Of a stretch of 64,000 bases of DNA, positions 55,083 through 64,000 are shown piece by piece (within the stretch, counting starts at the first letter, position 1; the number at the start of each line of letters is the position of its first letter). The notes below the pieces were generated by a model that was not told the origin of the DNA, searched no databases, and worked only from the letters and a program-made list of their open reading frames with translations. Origin of the DNA: Anisodus tanguticus (taxonomy: Eukaryota > Streptophyta > Magnoliopsida > Solanales > Solanaceae); assembly GCA_034509755.1 (NCBI GenBank), contig CM067559.1, positions 18,086,501-18,150,500 on the forward strand, given 5' to 3'. A program made the translations under genes and the position numbers.

Positions 55083-58000
55083 AACACTTCAATAATTGAA
55101 CAAGATAGTGTAATAAAAGTATTCCAAAGTTATTTTTGTGCCTCTTATATTATTTAATAGAAATATAATTTTTTTGTAATACAATTTCAAAATTACAACT
55201 TTGTGGTGTTGTTCAAAAGTTGCAAATCACATAGTAAAATTGTAATTAAAAAAATTACATAGTTAATCATACTTTTTCTAACTTCCTCACAATGTCTTGA
55301 AGATCTTCGGTTGGAATTGAAAGTTATTGGTCAAATTGTTCGACGTCGCTTCATGTTCCCTCGGACACAATTTCGTTGTAGTTGTAGTCTTCTTCTTCGT
55401 TGATCTTCGGTTGACCGCACCTTCTACGCTCCGCTCGAATCCAATCTCTGCATAGAACTGCAATCTCCAATGTGTCTTCCGCCAATGAATGTATGTGCTC
55501 TCCTATTTGAAATCTTCCCGCAGAAAAAGCGCTTTAAGACGTTGTTGATGACTCTTGAATGTTCAACACATCTCAGGTCATCATTGCTAGTGTCGAAAAT
55601 GTCTTCTCATTGTCCCTCCAGTATTTCAACAAGTTTTCATGTCCTTCATCATTGACAATTAATTCATACGGTACAACACCCTCCAAAAAATAAACATCAA
55701 ATTCGCTAACTTGTGAAGAAGTTGAACCACTAAACATTCTATCTCTAAGGCCTTGAGTACTAGCAGCAGAAACCGCATGTCTTTTATTCGGTTGCAGTGA
55801 AGTAGAAGAAGATGGTACCGAAGCCGGTTGATTATTTGCACTTTCTTGTTGGTAATCGATGTATATTTTTTTGCATTCATTGTGTATGTTAGACATAACT
55901 TCTTCTTTAGTTGGTTTGTGAGTTGGTTCTTCAGTTGGGTCTGTTGGAAGTACTTCTATACAATCATAAATCGTTTCAACAAGTGTTTTACAACCGTCTA
56001 CTTTAATAGTCGGATTTAATACAACACCAATAATATAAATAGTGAGAATATGAAAAAAGTATTTTTTAAATTTTATAAACATTTTTCAATTGATGCCTTA
56101 TAAGTTTGTTTTTCCATATATTCATTAAGTAACAAAAATATTAGAGCTATATAAAATAACATAGTTGAAATAGTAAGATAATAAATATCAGAAAATTCTT
56201 TAGTAGCTTGAAAAAATTTCTCTAAAAATCCAATAAGTTCTAAAAGAAAATTCCAATCATTATCTACAAGCATATTGCTTCGATTTTTATTATGAGCGTT
56301 AAATAATAAAGTTATAGATCTTCTATAATCATAACCAACAAGTAGTTGTTCATATAGAGAATTCCACCTAGTCGCTACTTCTTCAGAAAATTTTCTAAAA
56401 GGTAATCCCACAATCGTTCCAATTTTTTTATACTCTTTGCGTCTTTGTATTTTATTACCTTTAAAAATAAAGTTTATAACAAATTGTATTTTATCAAGAA
56501 TACTTTCAAAAAGTTTTAGGCCATCATTTACAACTAAGTTATAAATATGACACGCACATCTTATATGAAAATGATTAGGAAAAAGATGGAGTTAATCGAA
56601 CTTTTAAAAGTCTTATAACATAATCATTAGAAGTAGCATTATCTAATGTAATAGTTATAATTTTATCAATTATTCCATAATAATCACAAATTTCATGAAT
56701 ATTTTGTGCAATAAAAGTTCTTGTGTGCCTATTATCAATATATCTTATATGCTAAAATATATTTTTGCATAGATCAATTTTGATCTATCCAATGACATGT
56801 TACAGTTAAATAATAATTACCGTTAGTACTACTGCCTATATCAGAAATGAGAGCCACTTTGCCATTAAAATGATATAATGCATAACGTAAATACTGTTGA
56901 TATTCATGTGCAAATTTAAAAACGTCTCTTCTAACAGTTGATCTAGGAAACCCGTTAAAAGAAGGATTATACGTTTCTCTAATGTAATGAATAAAATCAG
57001 GAGAGGAAGAAAATTCAAAAGGCAAACCCTCCACCGCAACTAATTTTGCCATATTTTCCCTATCTTTGTGTTTATCATATTTAGGACCAAAAATTCCCCC
57101 CGTCGTCAGGTTAATTTGACCATGTACTTAATCGGGAACACTATGTGAACTTTGTCCCGACTCAGCTGGCACATCAGATTTTTTAGCATAGTTTTGATTC
57201 CACCTAATTGTGTGCTCGCCTTGTACATGTCTCAATAAACCTCCCGTCCCACCTTGACCTTTTTCGATTTTAAATTTATAAACATTTTTATAAATTGTAC
57301 ATCTAACTACTTGATTCTCTTTGTCCCTATCAAGAAAATCTCATGCAGCTTATTTTAATTTTCATTGTGTGGGGCCTCGACTCATACTAGGGGGGAATAA
57401 GAGGCATTCCAGTTTTAGTTTGAGGTTGAGACTCAATCTGAGTTTGAGGTTGAGGTGCATTAGTGAGTGTGTCATCTACATTATCGTCAAAATTAAAGTT
57501 TGGTTCATATGCAGAATATACTTCATCATCTAACGTTACATCATTAAAAAAAACAGTTTCATCTATATGAGTGAAATCAATCAAATCATCGGGACAAGGA
57601 ATAAAATTACCGGAAGAAGTACCTTTAACCTTGTTATCCCTACTAGAAGAAGCACCCTTACCCTTACCCTTAATCATACGTCCAAGGCGTTCCATTATAA
57701 TTATGCAAATAAATAATTAAATTAAATAAAATTAAGTAACAATAATAATTTAAAGAAGGAACGAAGGTACCAAACGCCGACGTAACGTCGATGTGTAATC
57801 GAGGTTGAAAATTGAATTTTTGTTGGATGGATGATCCTCAAGCTAGTTGCCAAATTTACTCCCAATTTTTGAACTTTGACCAATTTTTGAACTTTGATAT
57901 AAATGAGCAAAAAAAAATATTTAGCAGGAAATGTAGAATTGTAGAGAGATAAATTGAGAGATTAGAGAGATTGTAGGAAGATTTGTGAGAAAAATGAAGA

Positions 58001-58175
58001 GGAAAATGAGGTATGTATAGTTGAGAAATAGGGTTAAAGTGTAAATATACTAACTTAGGAATTTAAAATAAATATTAAGGGGTAGGGGGAATTTATGGGA
58101 TGGGGAGCCAAAAATGACCGTTATAGCAGTTGTAGTGGAGGGATCTGGCCGACCCCGACCCACTAGTCAGCCTTA
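54832..58175 (-). mobile_element. hAT DNA transposon, 3344 bp, with target repeat and broken transposase
   Basis: Flanked by the exact 8-bp repeat GTTATAAT (54824-54831 and 58176-58183). Ends TATGGGTGGCCAGTGGGTCG and, on the other strand, TAAGGCTGACTAGTGGGTCG match at 16 of 20 positions. The left subterminal region (54840-55010) is a GC-rich array of GGGAC/GTCCC and CGGG words like those of the hAT MITEs. It contains a (TA)n run at 55045-55078. The transposase frame is on the minus strand. Confidence 0.93.
55267..57695 (-). pseudogene. hAT transposase with BED zinc finger, broken
   Basis: Starts MERLGRMIKGKGKGASSSR with an acidic/Gln-rich N-terminus (57695-57387). A BED-finger region with GQGGTGGLLRHVQGEH lies at about 57220. 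The core shows LISDIGSSTNGNYYLTVTCH (first catalytic Asp context), TITLDNATSND (second Asp), HIRCACHIYNLVVNDGL, EEVATRWNSLYEQLL and, near the end, the dimerisation region LLKYWRDNEKTFSTLAMMT. Stops and frame changes occur at about 57127, 56770, 56590, 56080 and 55573; the one at 55573 is a CGA to TGA type change in the motif usually read Met-Ala-Arg-Asp. Confidence 0.92.
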
Positions 58176-58183
58176 GTTATAAT

Positions 58184-58875
58184 TGGTTGTTGATAGAGCA
58201 GTCCGACGTGGAACTCCGATTGCACAGAATTTTTTTATAGTTCTATCTTCTTGTTTTGTTGAGTCTGGAAATTCATCACCTTTTGATGGAATTCTATCAT
58301 TAACATGATTACCTTATTTTAATCAAGTATTTGATAAATACGATTGACCATTCAATTTAATCATTTGAAGAGATAGATGTCATCCTTATCATGGTTTCTC
58401 GAGAGATAAAGATTGATCATGATGATTCTTCTATCAGAAAGCACTGTGATGTATGTTTATCTTCAGTACAGGAAGAACAATTTTAAGTTGCGGCCCTTCT
58501 TCGAACTCTGTTAATACAAGATTTTTTTTTATATTGAACTGCATGTTTTTTTATAGTAATAATAGTTTTAAGATTTGTTGATTGGTGGGATAAGAAATTA
58601 TAATCTCGACATAAATTATGAGATTATTTTAATTTCATCTTTAATATGATTTTTAATCTGAAAATTATTTATATTACAATGATGATAGTATTATTTTTGT
58701 ACCACATTGTATGTGGGATAACGTTACGTTTTCGGGAATTATTAGTTCCAGGATATAACAATAAAATGACACATTTGTCCTTCGTAAAGCTTTTCCCAAG
58801 TTTTTAAAAAATGACAAAGTTATAATTGAAAATTAAAGTTTATTCCAATTTGTTCAGTTTAAATCAAATACATAT
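58184..58875. other. Intergenic stretch with an old repeat remnant
   Basis: 58570-58760 resembles a segment near 41460 (TTGGTGGGATA ... TAATCTC ... CATAAA). Otherwise nothing recognised. Confidence 0.4.
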
Positions 58876-60159
58876 TGTTGGGAGATTTTGCTCTATGGTA
58901 CTTTATAAAGCAGTACGGGAAGTATTTAACTATTACAAGTATTCGAAAGGATAAACAAAGATTTCAATAATTCAACATGGAATCTGAAATTACAATCGTT
59001 ACATAAGTAAAAACTGAAAATTCCAGTTTTGTAGAAGACGGAAAAATGTAAATTGGTTTATGCTGAGTCGAGTGTAGCACTCTGTCCTTAAGACAATATT
59101 GCCCCGTATGTATCCTTTATACGTCCTGGACAATTTGTCTCCCAAGATAAAACAACAATGGAACCCTTGAGCAAAGGAAACTCAAGAGCTACCGTGAAGA
59201 ATATTGAGTAACGAAATGATGCTTGGAAGTTGTAGGAAGAAAACTATTTCGGTTGTGTATTTTCGTGCAACCGTTTTTTTCGCATCTGTTTATGTATTTT
59301 CGTGCATATGTCTTAGTGCTCAACAATGGTGTAAGGGGGTGTTTATATAGGTGAGGGAGGGGCTGAAAAATCGCCTCCATAATAGCCAAATAATGGCCAT
59401 TATGGAGGTAGTAAAGCCACCAACATAAATGGTGAAAGACCAACTGTTTTGGCCATTATAGGAGGAGTAATTCAGCCAAAATAAATGGCTGAATTGAGTG
59501 CTTGGCATTTCTATTTTTGACCGTCGAAATTCTCGATTTTACGGAAACTTCGGGGACCAAAGCGTACATCTTGAAACTTCGGGGACCAAACCGCACATCC
59601 GAAAGAATTCTGGGCCAAACCGTATATCCGAAACTTCGGGATCAAACCGTACTTCGGCAAAGTTTTCTCGGTCCAAAAAGATAATATCGAGAAGACCCAC
59701 GGCCCACGCCCCGTGACCGCGACCGCGACCGAGAACCCGAACCGGAACTCGGAGCCGGACCGACCGGACGGGACGGGCGGGCGGCGGCGCGCGCGTGTGG
59801 TCTTTCCTCGAACCGAAGCACATCTAGGTCCTCCCTCCTTTAAACACATGGGATACCCCTTGGGGTCCCAAACCCCTAACCAATTTCGAATCTTATATAC
59901 ACAACAATTCTTTCTTCCTCTACCGATGAGGGAGAATTACACACAATACCACACTTTCCATGCTTCAAACACCTTACTTCGCGAACCAATATCTCTTTCA
60001 TTTCTCAATGAAATTTGACGATTCTTGGCCCTACGGTTATCTACGTACTTAGTAGATCATGCATGTGTGAAGAACCGGATTCTCCAACATACGTTACACT
60101 AGTGTTTAAGCCGTTAAAGTTGGTCGGTCGCAACTCCCGCCAAAGGTAAATTTCCAACA
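58876..60159 (-). repeat. 3' LTR of copia element E
   Basis: Plus-strand edges are TGTTGGGAGATTTTGC and GGTAAATTTCCAACA. The middle resembles the element C LTR (CTGAGTCGAGTG, TTGCCCCGTAT). It is longer because of a GC-rich insert at 59690-59800 and a tandem motif at 59550-59670. Confidence 0.8.
59550..59670. repeat. Four-copy tandem motif inside the LTR of element E
   Basis: Units of about 27-32 bp contain ACTTCGGGGACCAAA and CGTACATC or near variants (at about 59548, 59575, 59604, 59632). A related pair is at 61685-61735 (CATTTCGGGGACCAAAATG). Confidence 0.8.
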
Positions 60160-63154
60160 ATCCCCTCTTGAAAGAGATTTTGGCGCACTCACATGGTGTC
60201 TTTTCATTTCCAAAGCAATATTTCGGCGGACCGATGTTGCATAAGGAGAGGTAGCCTCGGCTTTGAACCTTCCATAGTTGAATACCATCGGACTTACTTA
60301 CTGCGCGGTGAACGTGATGTCTTGAACCGTCAGTGTTTAGTGTAAGCCAAGACAACGGTACCAACACAACAAATTCCCTTACTCTCTTCTTCGTAATGTT
60401 TTGTCCGTTTTGGCCATGGACAACGTCTTGGATTCTTAAGTGCGTTCAATTTGAGGCGGCCCGTCCTCGCACTTAAATAGGTGGTCTCCTACAAGGTATC
60501 CTGCTATACCCCACTTCACAAGTGTTAGGAACCATTAAAAGTTTCCCAAAGACCTAACCTCAATCTGTTGAGGATCATTACGAGGTTTTGAAAACTTAAC
60601 CTTTACCCATCTGCAGATAGCACTTAACGTCTATCGCGGGAACATCTTTGGATTTGGTGTTTCTTTTCGAAATCACTATCCGAAGTGCTCATGCTTCGAC
60701 CGAAGCGATCAACCGAACCTTTACAACTTAGTTTTCCTATTGAACCAAATTACCGGGATCTCCGGTTCGTAAGGTTGGGTTTCCACCGTATTGGTTCGTA
60801 TATTTTGGGTTTTAAGCCCATTCCCCTAGACAGCGAGAACACTTGATCTCGGGTAGTCCCTTAGTTAGTAAATAAGGAAGTGACACCCGTGATGATCAAC
60901 TGCCATACGGTCTTATGTCTCCGACAGATCGTGACAGATATGTCCAGACGCCGTCATCCGTGTCCTTCCTAAAGCCGACCGGCTAGCCACAGTGTAGAAC
61001 TGCTGAAGGCACGGGTTTCTCCCAATAAGGGACGTCCTCTAATGAGTCGTGAAGTTACTCAACTTCTTTCATGCTTTGTATAAAGCGATAAACTCCGATA
61101 CCATCATGAATCGGTCGATGCAAGTTTGCTTAGAGGATTTTCCAAGAACCACCATACACATTTACTTGTGGCTTTGGTGTTCTTCGATCCGATGTCCGTT
61201 TGCATCACCGGGTTCTCTCGTAACCGTTGGACATCGAGAATACTATAATCCGTAGATAAGCGAATAATTCGATATCGTCATATCCGACTTAACGCCTTCT
61301 ATTGATCATGTATTAAGATCATCAAAGTGAACCTTAGTTCAACCGATCCGTTTGTTGGACGATACCAGGTCGGTTGTAGTGTGTACAATACATTGAACTA
61401 CACGTGACATGAGCATATCGCTCCTTGTCTATGGGTGCACCATGATTCCAATCAGTTCTATGATTCATATCTATTGGTGGCTTCAACGAGACTGTCAACT
61501 ATCGACCGATCCGTTAGATGTCTTAGAAATCCAATTCCTAAGATGTCATCGTGATACTCATATCTTTCATATCGAGACTTTGTTTCAATATGATTTTCAC
61601 TCTAAGACCGTTGGTTTTCCCAACTCGTTGGCTTTCTAACTTCAGAGCCAATGTTTCGTGGTCGATTCATTGTTTCTGTTTTATCCGAGACTTTCGGGAC
61701 TAAAATGTAAACATTTCGGGGACCAAAATGAAAGTTCGGGAAGAAGCCCAACAGTTCAAAGCAAACCAATTCGATCCTCTTCTTCCAACTCTCCGGTTGG
61801 GAAGGTCATTTCAACACCCATGCCATGTAAGATTACAATGACCCTGGATGTGAAGCTACTCACAGGGGAGCACTTTTTACAACCTAAAGGTTCTTTTCCC
61901 GGAGGAAGATCAACCATTACACAAGTATGGTTCTATATATGGAATCTATTTCTCTCTTTAGCTTCTTTCCAAAGCAACGCTTTTGGAGATAACAATTATT
62001 TGTTAATTTCCCATGGTTCGTTCTCAACCATACAAGCTAGAAGGACTGGAACAAGTCTTTGTCCCCTCTTTGCTCCGTCTTGGTTCAACATCTAGAATCC
62101 CCGAGTTCTGCAGATCCGGAATATTAAGTTCCGGATAGACAAAGCAACTTTCGAGTCATGAAGATACGGAACGTCTAGTTCCGGACAGTCAGGCCCTCGC
62201 GGGTTCTTGTTAACCTTGAGCAATTACTCCTTTTTCCTATTTCAAGGAAAGTTATCTTCAATGAATTCAGCATTCTTTGATGCCAAGAGGCGATCAACAC
62301 TACTGTTATTTGCAGATCCGGTGGATATGCAATCTACGATCTTAGGTCAAACTTGACTGTTTCGGTAGCCCATCTTTTACCAAGCTACCCCTCGTAATTT
62401 GGGCGTACAACTTCGCGCTTGGCTAACACCGTTAGACTGAGGTGAGTAATGAGCAGTAGTTTAATAAACGATGGTTCATATTCTCCCCCTCTATCACTAC
62501 GAATTTCTCAATCCGTAGGCTTAGTTAATTTTCAAATTTTGCTTTGTAGCGCTTATCCGCTTCAACAACTTCATCTTTGCTTTTCAACAAACAAAGGATT
62601 CCATACGTTGTACTATCATCAATGAAGATCACAACGTACTTGTCTCCCCCCTCTATTTTGTATAAACTTCAAATCACCAAGTAGGTGTGACTAAGTTCTA
62701 GAGGAGCGGTGCTTCTTTCGCTATTCCCTTGACGGAATTTGGAAAGGTGATTTTGCCTCTTCATCTACCTCACATTTATTTTGAGGGTTTATGTCGTCAG
62801 AAGGCAACAATCTCAACATCGTTAGCTTTTGAATGACTTGCTATTTAACGTGTCTTAATCTATGATGGCATAGATGCACGGATTACAAATATATCATTCA
62901 TTCGGCTACAGACGTACTGTACCATTCTTAGTTATCACAGACCTGTTGGACTAGTCTCAAACCAGCTTGACCAACATCGTCCCTTAAACCAAGTTAGGGA
63001 TATGTATCACCTCATCTTAGAGTGATCTCATTCCCTGAAGTCCTATTGAGGACAATCTCTCCAACCCCTTCTACTTTAGAGGTGGCGTTGCTTCACATGA
63101 ACAACCTCTTGCCCGTGGTTAGGGCGCAACCGGATCATATGTGATCTCGATACT

Positions 63155-63855
63155 CTGGCCCACTCTAGTTGCTTTGGCGACCGAGTGTCCAATTTCTTAT
63201 CCGCCTTTCTTTAGGCCTTCGGATCATTTGAGACACGGAAATACCGGCCCACCTTACTAGGTGTCCATTCCTTTTCTTATGAAATGAATTCGGCCCCACT
63301 CCGCCGCTCGGAGGCTTTATATGACTGAGTGTCCAATATCATCATATCAATGGAAATTTTGGCCCACTCCAGTCGCCCGGAGGCTTTGTATGACTGAGTG
63401 TCCAATATCATCCTATGAAGGATCTTCTGCCAAATAATATGACAGGCTCAACGTCATTAACTTTTAGACTTCTTCCGTTATGATTGGTGCCCGATAATTC
63501 TTGGCGCTTACTTAAGTGTGGTAACGTTTTCGCACGATTAGTGGATCTCTCTCCATCATATGTGCGAACATACTTTACACACTTTTAATTATTAAACTTA
63601 AAAGAACCGATCTTTTTAAGTCATTTACAAAATCCAATCTTTAAACGGGAAAGAAGAAGAGATTAAACTTCTGATTTTTAAAGCGTAATCTTACTTTAAT
63701 TTATTTTTAATCAGACATCATTTAATCTTTATTCTTGACAAGTAAGAAAAATACTTATCATTTAATCTTTATTCTTGACAAGTAAGAAAATACTTATCCC
63801 AATTTCGGATTCTGGCTCACTTCAGTCACTTCATCAGACTGAGTGTCCAATTCCT
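63155..63855. repeat. Dispersed short repeat in the gag-protease region of element E
   Basis: A motif of about 40 bp, with GGCCCACTCCAGTCGC, GGAGGCTTTGTATGAC and TGAGTGTCCAAT, occurs at about 63156-63193, 63245-63269 (shortened), 63291-63336, 63360-63405 and 63812-63852. The two middle copies are best conserved. Confidence 0.8.
63717..63795. repeat. 40-bp tandem duplication
   Basis: ATCATTTAATCTTTATTCTT followed by GACAAGTAAGAAAA at 63717 is repeated at 63757 with one base less in the A-run. Confidence 0.9.
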
Positions 63856-64000
63856 TCTCACCATTATTCAGATCTTTTGTCTGGGATAGATACAGGCCTT
63901 CTGCTGCAAGATAGAAGTACATCTTCAGTCTTCTCCTCTTGTCCCGCTTGACATCCTCGTGCTCTCGAGAGCGCTTCTTCCCACCAGTCTTGGTAGCGGT

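Larger units (their letters stand above)
58876..64000 (-). mobile_element. Ty1/copia LTR retrotransposon E, family of C, very decayed, runs off right edge
   Basis: The 3' LTR (58876-60159) and purine tract (AAGAGGGGAT) match element C; downstream the pol sequence is recognisable only in pieces: the tail RGMGLKPKIYEPIR (about 60810), RNase H pieces at 61050-61260, IRSDRGGEYEP (about 62480-62510), TAHYSPQSNGVS (about 62430-62460), protease-like sequence near 63000-63130 and a Lys/Arg-rich gag tail at 63870-64000. Gag start and the 5' LTR are outside the window. No domain is intact. Confidence 0.85.

Noticed and set aside
59511..59849. Overlapping Arg/Pro-rich open frames in the LTR of element E
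   Set aside because: They fall in a GC-rich LTR patch and repeat array with low-complexity translation and no known domain.
1..64000. CRISPR arrays, operons, phage or bacterial defence genes
   Set aside because: Introns, plant SINEs, LTR retrotransposons and hAT elements show plant nuclear DNA. The tandem repeats seen are leader, LTR or local duplications without spacer structure.

Overview
This window is nuclear DNA of a flowering plant, almost certainly a member of the nightshade family (Solanaceae). The evidence is AT-rich sequence, introns with GT/AG borders, tRNA-derived SINEs of the type known from Solanaceae, an RTE-type LINE with the 3' end typical of that family, and dense nesting of LTR retrotransposons, hAT elements and MITEs. 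I cannot fix the species from sequence alone. No prokaryotic system, tRNA or rRNA gene, or CRISPR array is present.

Only two host genes are supported. The first, on the minus strand at 10849-14330, has five exons of a plastid-type SAM-dependent methyltransferase-like protein. The exons join in phase, but there is an apparent one-base frameshift near the start, a SINE sits 17 bp upstream of the ATG, and the 3' exons are not in the window; an RTE LINE and a Ty3/gypsy element lie where they would be expected. The second, at 52629-53552 on the plus strand, is an intact single-exon cytidine deaminase of 307 residues with a TATA box.

The rest is mobile DNA, left to right. A decayed Ty3/gypsy element (1-5040, minus) runs off the left edge. 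An RTE LINE (about 7068-10395) follows. Intron 1 of the methyltransferase gene holds a SINE carrying a nested hAT-type MITE, plus a 203-bp duplication. A hAT MITE (15945-16826) precedes copia element A (17258-22448, target repeat GATTT). Then come a 5'-truncated LINE (23927-24670) and a nest of TA-flanked MITEs (25027-26408). Copia element B (27418-33666, target repeat GTTTT) and copia element C (34023-40659, target repeat GTTAT) are both on the minus strand. They are followed by a hAT MITE (42114-43004), a probable solo LTR (43143-44514) and a SINE (44653-44836). Copia element D (44998-50942) belongs to the family of A, has a TRIM-derived leader, and is split by a second copy of the 15945 MITE. 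After the deaminase gene come a larger hAT element with a broken transposase (54832-58175) and a very decayed copia element E of the C family (58876 to the right edge).

All autonomous-type elements seen here are broken, several at catalytic residues: gypsy integrase Asp to Tyr, element A reverse transcriptase Asp to Asn, and element D YVDD to YVDN. The exact target-site repeats, nesting order and chimaeric joins give a relative history of insertions. The least expected signals are a hairpin in the integrase-RT linker of the A/D family with a compensatory base-pair change, and the TRIM/copia chimaera joined at the primer-binding site.
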